NCBI GenBank assembly: GCA_910577355.1
Contig: CAJTMY010000009.1
Span: 21,516-71,604 of the forward strand
Reading direction: 5' to 3'
Length of the DNA: 50,089 nucleotides
Source of the DNA: an uncultured Muribaculaceae bacterium
GTDB lineage: Bacteria; Bacteroidota; Bacteroidia; Bacteroidales; Muribaculaceae
Shown piece by piece: positions 41,274 to 50,089 of this stretch. The notes under the pieces are model-generated. The model worked only from the letters and a program-made list of their open reading frames with translations. It was not told the origin of the DNA and ran no database searches. The position numbers and the translations under genes are program-made. How positions within the stretch are numbered: position 1 is the first letter of the stretch; each line of letters opens with the position of its first letter.

Positions 41274-44200
41274 GTGAAGGCAACCACAATCATATGCAGA
41301 TTCTTAAAAGCCGCAGTATGGGCACTCATGAGCGTCGTACTGCTGCTCGGCGCGCTTCTTATGCTGGTATATGCGCCCTGGAGCCAGGAACATATCCGTC
41401 AGTATGCCGTAAAGATGATGAATACCGGAGATACGAAAATGCAGCTCGAATCGTTTGTGCTGAGTTTTCCGTTCGACGTTACTTTGAAAGGTCTTGTACT
41501 CGACATGCCGGGCCAAAGCATCGCCGCCCGGCGCCTTGATGCCTCTGTAAGTCTGCTTCCATTGCTCACTGGGCATGCATCGATATCGCAGGCCGACCTT
41601 ACCGACGGCAGATTTGTCATCGGCTCGCCGGACTCAGCCATGTACATGACCGTAAGCGGACGTGAGATATCGCTTCACGACGCCGACGTAGCCCTGGCAT
41701 CGATGAGCATAGACCTCGGGGACGGTATCCTGAAAGGCGGTCGTGTGGACATGACCCTCAATCCCGACACCACTGCCGCAGACACAGCCGCCACTCCACC
41801 CACACGCATGAGCATAAGCGTGCATCGCCTGATACTTGACGATTTCGCATATACCATGCGCATGCTGCCTGTCATCGATTCGCTCGGCGCAGCCATACCG
41901 GCCGCCATAGCCGACGACATATCCATTGACCTGTACAGGCAGAATATAGGATTGCGATCGTTCACCGGTTCGGGGCTCGATGTCGCATATATCTTGCCCG
42001 ACTCGGCCACTGTGGCGGCCATGCCCGTAGTACCAGCCGACACCATGGCACCCGAGGCCGCGCCATGGACTATAAATATCGACACGATAGGTTTCGACCG
42101 CTCCAAAGCTCTCTACACCACGCGCGGCGTAAAGCCGCTCCCGGGGCTCGACTTTACTTATATAGAAGTCGACTCTCTCACACTCGGAGTGAAGGAGTTC
42201 TACAATCAGGCAGCCACCGTGCGTGTGCCCCTGCACGTGCGCGGCACCGAACGCTGCGGAGTCACCCTCGACGCATCGGGCATCCTTGCTGTCGACTCGC
42301 TCGGCACCAACCTTATAGGCTTCAAAGTAAACACTCCGGCAGCCACGGAGTTGTTCTTCAACGCCCTCATAGGCATGGGCGACATGACCACCGAACCGTC
42401 GACACCGCTTGAGCTGCATCTCGACGGCGGCATAGCCCCGGCCGACGCCATGAAAATGTTCCCGGCTTTCGCGCCATATCTGATTGCACTGCCACGGAAT
42501 ATACCGGTACGGGCACATGCCGATGTGAAAGGTACAGCCGGAGACCTCGCCGTCGACGACTTCAGCATCAATGTCAACGGCACCGCGCGGCTCAGTGCCA
42601 AGGGGCGGCTGCTCAATGCTTTCGACCCGGCACGAATAGGCGGCAATCTGCGGCTTAGCGGCGCACTCCTCGATCTCAATCGGTTCAAGTCGGTACTTTT
42701 CGACAAGAAGTCGGCTGCTGATTTCAACATCCCGCGCACCACTTTCGCAGGCAATGTAGTCATGAATTCCGGCAATATCCGTGGCAAACTCGAGGCACGT
42801 ACCGAACAAGGAAAAATAAGTCTTGACGCAGACTGGCGTTCACGCCTCGAAGACTATACGCTTCACCTCATCACCGACCGCTTCCCGGTAAATGCGTTCA
42901 TGCCCGGACTCGGTGTAGGTGAGATCAGCGCCACACTCGATGCCCGGGGACACGGCTACAACCCATTTGCCGCTACAACAAGCCTCGACGCGACCCTCGA
43001 CGTGACACGCGCCATATATCAGGACCATGACTACGCCGACATAGCCGCCTCCGCCAAGGTTGCCGGCGGGCAGGCCGACATCCGGCTCGAATCGAAAAAT
43101 CCGAATGTAGCCCTTACACTCGACGCACACGGCAATCTCGACGGAGATACATACGACTGGACAGCAATGCTCGACGGACGCCATATAGACCTGCAGGCCA
43201 TGGGGATGTCGCCCGACAAGGCCGTACTTACAACCCGGCTCGAGGCCACTGCGTCAATTACCCCCAAGACCAATATGATAGGGGCACGGCTCGCGCTCAA
43301 CACTCTCACCTACGACACCGAAACCGGCACAACAGTGCTGAAAGATATTGTGGCGCGCCTCAACGCCAATGACTCGGTAACCAATATATCGGCCGGCAAC
43401 GGCGACCTGTACGCTTTCCTGTCGTCGGAATCGTCCATCGATTCCATAATGGCGCGCATGACAGACCTGCAGTCTGTGATAGCCGACGAGATAGCCACAC
43501 GCACCGTCGACGTGCAGCGCATTCAGCGGGCTTTGCCTCCATTCAATCTCGATGTTACCGCCGGCAGCCGCAATATGCTCACCGACATGCTCGCCGACAG
43601 CAAGACCACATTCAACTCGCTGCATATCATCGCCTCCAACGATTCGTCGCTGTCGATGAACGCCAGTCTGCTCAATCTCAGCACACCTTCAATGCGACTC
43701 GACACCATCACATTCGATCTGTCCCAGTATGCAGACAAGCTGATATTCGACGGACGCTTGGAAAACCGGCCCGGCACATTCGACGAATGGGCCCACGTGC
43801 GACTCGACGGCTTCATGGCCGACAACACTTTGGGCATGCACATAAATCAGCAGAACATACAAGGCAAAGAAGGTTATGACCTGGGACTCCGTGCCGAACT
43901 CAACGACTCGACAATGCGGCTGATGCTCGATCCGACCGATCCTGTAATAGCCTATATGCCCTGGACGGTCAACGACGACAACTTTGTCACATGGTCGTTC
44001 CCGCACAAACATCTCGACGCCAACCTCCATATGCACTCCGACAAATCGTCGATAGCCATATATACCGACCATCAGGAAGGAAATGACGACCATCAGGAAG
44101 AGCTGGTCGTTGACATAAGCGATATCAACATAGCCGACTGGATAAAACTCAATCCGTTCGCACCGCCCATGACCGGCTCTCTGTCGGCCGACATCCGGGT

Positions 44201-46076
44201 GAGCGGCGAGGACAAGACCATCAACGGCGCAGGCACCGTCACGCTCGCCGACTTCACCTACGACCGCCAGAAAGTAGGTGATATAAAGACCGACCTCAAG
44301 GTAAGCACCGCCCTGAGCGGTCGTATCCGTGCTGCCGCCGACATGTACATCGACGGAGAGAAGACCGTGACATTGGCCGGCGCACTCAACGATTCCACCG
44401 CAGGCTCGCCTTTGGCAATGGATCTGTCTGTGATACATCTGCCGCTGCGCGTGGCCAATCCGTTCATCGGCGCCGACATCGCCTCGCTCAGCGGTGTGCT
44501 CAACGGCTCTATGGACGTGTCGGGAGAGGCCTCCTCGCCCCGGCTCGACGGATGGCTTCAGCTCGACTCGGCTGCTGTGCGTGTAGCCATGACAGGCACG
44601 TCCTACGCATTCAATAATGTGAAGGTACCCGTCGACTCGAACCTCGTAAGATTTGTCAACTTTGCGATAAAGGGCACCAACGAGAATCCCCTCACTGTCA
44701 ACGGCACGGTCGATATACACGATTTCGCCAATCCGCGGCTCAACCTGCATCTCAGCGCCGCCAACATGCAGATATGCGACTCCAGACGGGCATCGCGCGG
44801 AGCCGACATATACGGCAAAGGATTCATAAACCTCAATGCCGACATCAAAGGCAACATGGAATTCATGTCGCTCGACGCCAATCTCACGGTATTGCCCGGC
44901 ACCAATATCACATATGTGATGACCACCGCCGGAAGCGCCATCGCCGACAGAGCCAACGACGATATGGTGAAATTTGTCAACTTCGCCGACACTGCCGCAG
45001 TGCAGCAGGCCGACAGCATCATCAGCTCGCAGCTGGCCATGCTTATCGAGGCAACGCTCACCATACAGACCGGATCGACCATCAACGTGGATTTATCCGC
45101 CAACGGACGCGACCGCGTGAGCGTGCAGCCCAACGGTACGGTCGACTTCTCGATGCAGCCGTTCGGCGAGCCGCGGCTCACGGGACGTATCAACATCCCC
45201 AAGGGCTTCGTGCGCTACACACCGCCCGTATTGTCGGAAAAACTGTTCAATTTCCAGGAAAATTCCTATGTGGCTTTCAACGGCGACATCATGAACCCGC
45301 AGCTCAATATACACGCCATAGATGTCATCAAGGCCAACGTCACTCAATCGGGGCAGAACTCGCGCCTCGTCGACTTTGAGGTGCATCTCAATGTCACCGG
45401 CTCGCTGTCGCACATGAACGCCGGCTTCGACCTCAGCACCGACGACGATATCACCGTAGCCAACGAACTCCAGTCGATGAGTGCCGAACAGCGCGCCAAC
45501 CAGGCGATGAACATGCTGCTCTACAACGTGTATACCGGCCCGGGCACACGCGGCGACTCAAACCTGTCGGGCAACGCTCTATACTCCTTCCTGTCATCGC
45601 AGCTCAACAACTGGGCGGCCAGCAACATCAAGGGTATCGACCTCACATTCGGCATCGACCAGTACGACCGCACCATAGGAGGCAGCACATCGCAGACCAC
45701 CAGCTACAGCTACCAGGTATCCAAGTCTCTGTTCAACGACAGATTCAAGATAGTGGTGGGAGGCAACTACTCTACCGACGCCAACGCCGACGAGAATTTC
45801 TCGCAGAATCTCATCAAGGACATATCGTTCGAATATTTCCTGAACAATGCACAGACAATGTATGTGCGCCTGTTCCGCCACACTGGCTACGAATCAATAC
45901 TCGAAGGCGAGATCACACGTACGGGAGTGGGCTTCGTCTACAAACGAAAGCTCAACCGTCTTGGCGACCTGTTCCGTTTCCGCCGGCACCGCCGCCGGCA
46001 TGAACAGACAGCCTCGCCAGAAATAAAGCCCGATACCGAAACTCCTAAAACCACCATCGATGAAAGCTCCAGATAG
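41274..46076 (+). CDS. tamB: TamB-like envelope translocation/lipid-transfer protein
   Basis: The 1600-residue protein has a GTG start and an N-terminal membrane anchor (about 10-35, VWALMSVVLLLGALLMLV). A very long region of repeated amphipathic beta strands follows, then a C-terminal TamB/DUF490 domain (about 1230-1560), with the SGNALYSFLSSQLNNWAASNI segment typical of its end. TamB spans the periplasm as a hydrophobic groove and is linked to outer-membrane protein insertion and phospholipid transport. The final 40 residues are charged and form a tail. Its stop lies 17 bases inside the next gene, the TamA-like lipoprotein, its expected partner in Bacteroidota. There is no ATG close to the GTG that would keep the full anchor. 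Confidence 0.93.
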   Translation: MKATTIICRFLKAAVWALMSVVLLLGALLMLVYAPWSQEHIRQYAVKMMNTGDTKMQLESFVLSFPFDVTLKGLVLDMPGQSIAARRLDASVSLLPLLTGHASISQADLTDGRFVIGSPDSAMYMTVSGREISLHDADVALASMSIDLGDGILKGGRVDMTLNPDTTAADTAATPPTRMSISVHRLILDDFAYTMRMLPVIDSLGAAIPAAIADDISIDLYRQNIGLRSFTGSGLDVAYILPDSATVAAMPVVPADTMAPEAAPWTINIDTIGFDRSKALYTTRGVKPLPGLDFTYIEVDSLTLGVKEFYNQAATVRVPLHVRGTERCGVTLDASGILAVDSLGTNLIGFKVNTPAATELFFNALIGMGDMTTEPSTPLELHLDGGIAPADAMKMFPAFAPYLIALPRNIPVRAHADVKGTAGDLAVDDFSINVNGTARLSAKGRLLNAFDPARIGGNLRLSGALLDLNRFKSVLFDKKSAADFNIPRTTFAGNVVMNSGNIRGKLEARTEQGKISLDADWRSRLEDYTLHLITDRFPVNAFMPGLGVGEISATLDARGHGYNPFAATTSLDATLDVTRAIYQDHDYADIAASAKVAGGQADIRLESKNPNVALTLDAHGNLDGDTYDWTAMLDGRHIDLQAMGMSPDKAVLTTRLEATASITPKTNMIGARLALNTLTYDTETGTTVLKDIVARLNANDSVTNISAGNGDLYAFLSSESSIDSIMARMTDLQSVIADEIATRTVDVQRIQRALPPFNLDVTAGSRNMLTDMLADSKTTFNSLHIIASNDSSLSMNASLLNLSTPSMRLDTITFDLSQYADKLIFDGRLENRPGTFDEWAHVRLDGFMADNTLGMHINQQNIQGKEGYDLGLRAELNDSTMRLMLDPTDPVIAYMPWTVNDDNFVTWSFPHKHLDANLHMHSDKSSIAIYTDHQEGNDDHQEELVVDISDINIADWIKLNPFAPPMTGSLSADIRVSGEDKTINGAGTVTLADFTYDRQKVGDIKTDLKVSTALSGRIRAAADMYIDGEKTVTLAGALNDSTAGSPLAMDLSVIHLPLRVANPFIGADIASLSGVLNGSMDVSGEASSPRLDGWLQLDSAAVRVAMTGTSYAFNNVKVPVDSNLVRFVNFAIKGTNENPLTVNGTVDIHDFANPRLNLHLSAANMQICDSRRASRGADIYGKGFINLNADIKGNMEFMSLDANLTVLPGTNITYVMTTAGSAIADRANDDMVKFVNFADTAAVQQADSIISSQLAMLIEATLTIQTGSTINVDLSANGRDRVSVQPNGTVDFSMQPFGEPRLTGRINIPKGFVRYTPPVLSEKLFNFQENSYVAFNGDIMNPQLNIHAIDVIKANVTQSGQNSRLVDFEVHLNVTGSLSHMNAGFDLSTDDDITVANELQSMSAEQRANQAMNMLLYNVYTGPGTRGDSNLSGNALYSFLSSQLNNWAASNIKGIDLTFGIDQYDRTIGGSTSQTTSYSYQVSKSLFNDRFKIVVGGNYSTDANADENFSQNLIKDISFEYFLNNAQTMYVRLFRHTGYESILEGEITRTGVGFVYKRKLNRLGDLFRFRRHRRRHEQTASPEIKPDTETPKTTIDESSR

Positions 46077-48363
46077 AATCATTGTACTCGCGGTAGCTCT
46101 CGCCGCCATCATTGCTGCGGCATCGTGCTCCACCACCCGCCGTGTGCCGGAGGGAGATCACCTGTATACAGGTCTGAAAGGCGTGGAATACACGTATCCC
46201 ACCGATACCGCCGCACGCATCCCGGCCGAGGTGCAGGAAGCGATATTCACATCGGTGGATGTGGCTCCGAACAATTACTGGAAGCTCGTGCGCTGGCGCT
46301 ATCCTTTTCCTCTTGGGCTGTGGGTATACAACAACTGGTCCAATCCTCCCAAGGGAATAAAGCACTGGCTCTACGAGAAGCTTGTGGAGGAGCCTGTTCT
46401 TGTTTCGGACGTACGCCCCGAGGTACGCACGCACATGATAGAGCAGATCCTCGACAACAACGGATACTTCCGCGGCAAAGCGACCTACGAGCTGCTTGAG
46501 GCCCGCAATCCCCGCAAGGCAAAGATAAGATATGACGTGACCCCGGGGCCGGAATTCCGCCTCGATACAGTGGAGATGCTCAACGACTCGACCCATCTCG
46601 GCATGCTCATAGACTCGCTGGCCTCGCGCGACCCATATCTCATGGCCGGCTCGCGATACTGCACCGACTCACTGTCCACCGCGCGCAACCGCATCACCAA
46701 CTCCCTGCGCAACCGCGGCTACTACTTCTTCCGACCCGACTACATACAGTATCTCGCCGACTCGATACAGCATCCCGGCAGCGTGATGCTGCGGCTCGAT
46801 CTGGCCAACAACATGCCTGAGTTCACCTCGCAGCGGTTCCGCACCGGCAAGGTGACGATGGTGGTGAACCGCTACCGCGGCCGCCAGCGGCCCGACACCA
46901 TACACATAAAGCCCGGTGTTGAGCTTGTGCAGATGCTTCCGTCGAAGTTCCGCCGCAAGATAGTGGAGGAGTGCGTGACATTCCGCCCCGGACGCACATT
47001 CGCCGTGCGCAACATGGACTATACGCAGACACTACTGTCGCGTCTGGGCATATTCCGGGCCATCGACATACAGGCGTTTCCAGACTCCACCGCCACAGAG
47101 CCCACCCTCGACGTGCTCGTGAACACCACACTCGACCAGCCTCTCGAAGCATCGGTCGAAGCGAATGTTTCGTCAAAATCCAACTCCTACCTCGGCCCGG
47201 GGCTTACCTTCGGCATTACCAACAACAACATATTCGGCGGAGGCGAACAGCTTAGCGTCAAGCTCACCGGAACATACGAGTGGCAAACCGGACGGCGCTC
47301 GCGCGGCGGCATATTCAACTCATACGAGGCCGGCATCACCGGCTCATTGGCCTTCCCGCGGCTGTTGGCTCCGAAGTTCATACCACGGAGCCAATGGCAG
47401 CTCAACTGGACACGATTCCAGCTCAACGCCGACCTGCTCAACCGCCCGCATTACTTCCGTATGGCGCAGTTCAATGCCTCGATGAGCTACGACTGGCGAA
47501 TACGCCGGCATGTGTCCCAGACATTCACCCCGCTGAAACTAACATATACAAAGCTTATCAACACCACGGCCGAATTCGACTCGATAATGGCCGTCAATCC
47601 GGCCATCGCGCTGAGTTTCCAGAGCCAGTTCATACCGCAGATGATATATTCGTATACCTACGACCGGCAGTTTGACCCCGACAACGCGCTCAACTGGTCA
47701 TTCACGGTGCAGGAAGCCGGCAATATCTTCTGGGCCATCTACCGCGCCTGCGGCAAGAAGGGCGAGAAAGAGCTGTTCGGCACACCGTTCTCGCAGTTTG
47801 TCAAAGGCCAGACTCAGCTCGTATACAACCGGCGCCTGTGGGGCGACCACCACCTGATAAGTCGCGTAGCTGTGGGCGCGGCCCACGCATACGGCAACTC
47901 GGCCGAGGTACCATACGCAGAGCAGTTCTACTGCGGTGGCGCCAATTCGGTGCGTGCATTCACGGTGCGCAGTATCGGCCCCGGCTCGTACCACGCCCCG
48001 CAGGGCACGCCCGACGACTATTTCGATCAGACGGGCACATTCAAGTTCGAGGCCAACGTGGAGTACCGATTCCCCATCGCGGGCGCGTTGCACGGTACCG
48101 TATTCCTCGACGCAGGCAATGTGTGGCTGCTCAAGGACGACCCGGCACGACCCGGCGGCAAGCTCCGCGGCTCAACCTTCCTGCGCGATCTGGCCACCGG
48201 CACCGGCGTAGGGCTTCGCCTCGACATATCCATGCTTGTGGTACGTGCCGACCTCGGCATAGGCATACACGCCCCCTACAATACAGGCCATGGAGGCTAT
48301 TACAACATGGAGTCGTTCGGCAAGTCGCTGGCATTCCATCTCGCAATAGGATACCCGTTCTGA
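46060..48363 (+). CDS. tamL: TamA/BamA-family outer-membrane lipoprotein (TamL)
   Basis: The 767-residue protein has a lipoprotein signal (AAASC, Cys23) followed by STTRRVPEGDHLYTGLK, typical of Bacteroidota TamL. After POTRA-like domains (about 35-330, with DNNGYFRGKATYEL and LDTVEMLNDST), a BamA-type 16-strand barrel fills the C-terminal half. It includes SFQSQFIPQMIYSYTYDRQ, an RAFTVRSIGPGSY segment related to the VRGF lid motif, and closes with FHLAIGYPF (terminal Phe). It partners with TamB, with which it shares a 17-base overlap. The lipidated N-terminus is the main difference from proteobacterial TamA. Confidence 0.92.
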   Translation: MKAPDRIIVLAVALAAIIAAASCSTTRRVPEGDHLYTGLKGVEYTYPTDTAARIPAEVQEAIFTSVDVAPNNYWKLVRWRYPFPLGLWVYNNWSNPPKGIKHWLYEKLVEEPVLVSDVRPEVRTHMIEQILDNNGYFRGKATYELLEARNPRKAKIRYDVTPGPEFRLDTVEMLNDSTHLGMLIDSLASRDPYLMAGSRYCTDSLSTARNRITNSLRNRGYYFFRPDYIQYLADSIQHPGSVMLRLDLANNMPEFTSQRFRTGKVTMVVNRYRGRQRPDTIHIKPGVELVQMLPSKFRRKIVEECVTFRPGRTFAVRNMDYTQTLLSRLGIFRAIDIQAFPDSTATEPTLDVLVNTTLDQPLEASVEANVSSKSNSYLGPGLTFGITNNNIFGGGEQLSVKLTGTYEWQTGRRSRGGIFNSYEAGITGSLAFPRLLAPKFIPRSQWQLNWTRFQLNADLLNRPHYFRMAQFNASMSYDWRIRRHVSQTFTPLKLTYTKLINTTAEFDSIMAVNPAIALSFQSQFIPQMIYSYTYDRQFDPDNALNWSFTVQEAGNIFWAIYRACGKKGEKELFGTPFSQFVKGQTQLVYNRRLWGDHHLISRVAVGAAHAYGNSAEVPYAEQFYCGGANSVRAFTVRSIGPGSYHAPQGTPDDYFDQTGTFKFEANVEYRFPIAGALHGTVFLDAGNVWLLKDDPARPGGKLRGSTFLRDLATGTGVGLRLDISMLVVRADLGIGIHAPYNTGHGGYYNMESFGKSLAFHLAIGYPF

Positions 48364-48399
48364 TAACCGCATAACTTTATACCCCCCGCGAAGCGAATC

Positions 48400-49470
48400 A
48401 TGCGTTATTGGACAGTCGACCGGATCATGCGGCTCGTCATAGGCCTTGCCATCGCAGCCGCCATCATATGGCTCATGCGCTATCTGAGCAATGTGCTGCT
48501 GCCTTTCTTTGTGGCCTGCGCCGTAGCATACCTGCTGCAGCCTTTGGTCGACTTCAACATGCGGCTTATCCATGGCAAAAGCCGTGCCCTGGCATCGATA
48601 CTCACCATAATAGATGTGACAGCGGTGCTTGGTGCGGTGGTGTATCTGTTTCTACCGTCAGTACTGCGCGATCTCGACATGCTGGGCGAGATAGTGAAAG
48701 GGGTATCGGACGGCAAGCAGCATCTGCCGGCTTTTCATGTCGGTATAATCGATTTCATAAATCATTATTTTGACCCGGACAACCTCAAATCAATGTTCGA
48801 CGGCACGCATATTGAAGCCCTGCTGAGCAAAGGCTCGTCTTTGCTTGAGGAATCGCTCGACGTGGTGCTGAATATACTGTCGTGGCTTCTTACCGTCATA
48901 TACATATTGTTTATCCTCATCGACTATCCGCAGATATGTCGGGGATTCAAGCTGATAATCCCTCACAAGTACCGCCCGCGCGCCATGGTCGTGGTACACG
49001 ATGTGGCCGACAAGATGAACCGCTACTTCCGCGGCCAGGGCTTCGTGGCGTTGTGCGCCATGGTGTTCTACTGTACCGGGTTCTCGATAGTCGGGTTGCC
49101 GTTGGCCATACCTATGGGAGTCATCGTAGGCATCCTGTACATGATTCCTTACTTCCAATATGTGACTGTGATACCGGTGGCAGCCATCTGTTTCATTTTC
49201 TCACTGAGCGGTGAGGTGGATTTTCTTACCGAGCTTGGCAAATGCTGTCTCGTGTATGTCACAAGCCAATGCATATGCGACTATATCATCACACCGCACG
49301 TCATGGGCCGTGAGATGGGCATGAATCCGGCAGTGATACTGCTGTCGCTGTCGGTATGGGGCAGCCTGCTCGGCATAATCGGTATGATAATAGCTCTCCC
49401 GGTCACGGCCATCATCATGACATACTACGAGCGCTATATAAGCAACCCGGCGCCGAAAGCCACTCCATAG
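48400..49470 (+). CDS. AI-2E family (PerM-type) membrane permease
   Basis: The 356-residue protein shows the AI-2E/PerM layout of about eight membrane segments: an N-terminal pair (RLVIGLAIAAAIIWLMRYL, VLLPFFVACAVAYLLQPL), a long polar helix region (about 100-150), then a group of hydrophobic helices ending in GSLLGIIGMIIALPVTAIIMTYYERYI. The conserved segments YLLQPLVDF and GVIVGILYMIPYF agree with the family. The substrate is unknown; the family name comes from autoinducer-2 export by one member, while others move sodium. It begins 36 bases after tamL. Confidence 0.9.
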   Translation: MRYWTVDRIMRLVIGLAIAAAIIWLMRYLSNVLLPFFVACAVAYLLQPLVDFNMRLIHGKSRALASILTIIDVTAVLGAVVYLFLPSVLRDLDMLGEIVKGVSDGKQHLPAFHVGIIDFINHYFDPDNLKSMFDGTHIEALLSKGSSLLEESLDVVLNILSWLLTVIYILFILIDYPQICRGFKLIIPHKYRPRAMVVVHDVADKMNRYFRGQGFVALCAMVFYCTGFSIVGLPLAIPMGVIVGILYMIPYFQYVTVIPVAAICFIFSLSGEVDFLTELGKCCLVYVTSQCICDYIITPHVMGREMGMNPAVILLSLSVWGSLLGIIGMIIALPVTAIIMTYYERYISNPAPKATP

Positions 49471-49504
49471 ACCAAGCTCAAAAGTGTTAAATATTGTTAT
49501 ACAC

Positions 49505-49535
49505 TTTGAAAAACGGATACTTGTTCATATTTTTG
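49505..49535 (+). promoter_or_regulatory. Strong promoter ahead of the folded RNA
   Basis: TTTG (49505-49508), 19 bases, then TATTTTTG (49528-49535) match the Bacteroidota sigma-ABfr pattern closely. The start should lie near 49540, about 270 bases before the next ATG. The TTTG overlaps the right arm of a small inverted repeat (AAAGTGT 49481-49487 / ACACTTT 49501-49507). Confidence 0.7.
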
Positions 49536-49539
49536 CATT

Positions 49540-49700
49540 GCAATACGGCAGGAACGCTGTCGTACCGGGCATTACATCACCTTGGCAATTTTACCATGCG
49601 GTGAGACGGATGGTAAAAAGTGATGGGACGGCTCTTGCCCGGCATATAACCTGAAATTCTACATAATACCTGCGTCCCGTCTTGCAGAACTACATTTTTC
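49540..49700 (+). ncRNA. 6S-like structured RNA (candidate)
   Basis: The sequence after the promoter folds by eye into one long interrupted hairpin. The closing stem has 14 pairs: TGCAA 49539-49543 with TTGCA 49682-49686, ACGG 49545-49548 with CCGT 49677-49680, and G-A-CGC about 49552-49557 with GCGTC 49672-49676. A large uneven bubble follows (about 7 bases on the left, 29 on the right). The inner arm has CCGGGC 49565-49570 with GCCCGG 49637-49642, CATCAC 49575-49580 with GTGATG 49620-49625, and TTTTACCAT 49589-49597 with ATGGTAAAA 49610-49618. A U-rich stretch (49695-49704) could end it. A closing stem, a large central bubble and a long apical arm are the plan of 6S RNA, which mimics an open promoter. 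No covariance model was run; it could also be a long leader of the following gene. Confidence 0.48.
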
Positions 49701-49723
49701 TTTTGCGGTCTTATGCCGCAAAG

Positions 49724-49767
49724 CCGACTGTGGTTTTGTGAGATATTGTTTTTTCATCCACGGTCGG
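49724..49767 (+). other. Leader hairpin before the last gene
   Basis: CCGACTGTGG (49724-49733) and CCACGGTCGG (49758-49767) pair over ten positions, one of them G-U, around a U-rich 24-base loop. TTTGCGG/CCGCAAA (49702-49723 region) makes a second small hairpin just upstream. No clear promoter box was found between 49700 and 49807, so the gene at 49808 may be read through from the RNA promoter or use an unrecognised start. Confidence 0.4.
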
Positions 49768-49807
49768 ATTTATATGATAATTGAGACAAACCAATCTAAC
49801 CGAGGAA

Positions 49808-50089
49808 ATGAAAATACAAACCAATTTTTTAAAAACATTAGCCATAGCCCTGTCGCTGCCCGGTACATTCATACCGGCGAGTGCCAAGTACTATGGCACA
49901 GCGTACACCCGCGAAGTCAACGGAGTATGGTATGCGCGTGCAACCGACGACGGTCGCCCGGGTGACCAGACTACCAACGCGCCATGGAAAGTGATCCAAC
50001 GGCAACTTGGCAACTCCATGTTGTATGAAGGAGATCTGGGTCAGCAGCAAAACCCGGTTGAAATGTTAAAAAACTATCCGAGTGAAAAA
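49808..50089 (+). CDS. Secreted protein of unknown function, truncated by window end
   Basis: Only the first 94 codons are present. The product opens with a signal peptide (MKIQTNFLKTLAIALSL, cleavage near ASA about residue 26) and continues with YYGTAYTREVNGVWYARATD and APWKVIQRQLGNS. I do not recognise the family. The first part of the mature protein looks like beta strands with several aromatic residues, as in exported surface proteins. The start is preceded by CGAGGAA. Its base composition is close to that of its neighbours. Confidence 0.75.
   Translation, partial: MKIQTNFLKTLAIALSLPGTFIPASAKYYGTAYTREVNGVWYARATDDGRPGDQTTNAPWKVIQRQLGNSMLYEGDLGQQQNPVEMLKNYPSEK

Overview
The window looks like the chromosome of a member of the Bacteroidota, order Bacteroidales. 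The base composition and protein style suggest a Muribaculaceae-like gut lineage, but that family call is inference. The order rests on a SusC/SusD pair, a hybrid two-component system, TamB with a lipoprotein TamA-like partner, a VorB-type 2-oxoacid:ferredoxin oxidoreductase, and promoters with the Bacteroidota TTTG / TAnnTTTG boxes.

Layout. 1-3345 (minus): a DUF2807 cell-surface protein, a GH25 lysozyme-like hydrolase and a C69 dipeptidase. 3451-4997 (plus): ybaK and aroC, overlapping. 5018-30190 (minus) is the centre of interest: a 25-kb saccharide-utilization locus. It contains GH20 plus a hybrid sensor/regulator; then ROK sugar kinase, nagB, a NagP-like permease and a GH18-ThuA fusion; then susC, susD and a surface lipoprotein; then, after a strong internal terminator, GH9, ThuA and two GH3 enzymes. 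30457-34075: a Fic protein under an array of ATTTGCGG operators, convergent with a VOC-HD fusion and a double aspartyl-protease protein. 34257-36917 (minus): four-subunit 2-oxoacid:ferredoxin oxidoreductase. 37156-41164 (plus): hflX, a six-hairpin glycosidase and a secreted deaminase-fold protein lacking its zinc ligands. 41274-49470 (plus): tamB, a TamA-like outer membrane lipoprotein and an AI-2E family permease. 49505-50089: a promoter, a 6S-like folded RNA and the start of a secreted protein cut by the window end.

How the genes fit together. The 25-kb locus can be read as an outer-membrane uptake pair feeding periplasmic GH20, GH18, GH9 and GH3 enzymes, an inner-membrane amino-sugar permease, a cytoplasmic sugar kinase and glucosamine-6-phosphate deaminase. 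Amino-sugar oligomers such as chitin or chitosan fragments are the best-fitting substrate. The window holds no nagA deacetylase, and GH9 is known to include exo-glucosaminidases, so a deacetylated (glucosamine) substrate deserves attention. The kinase operon and the susC operon share an operator-like block at exactly the same distance from their -7 boxes, which makes them candidate targets of the linked hybrid regulator.

All functional calls come from reading motifs by eye; no database search or folding program was run.
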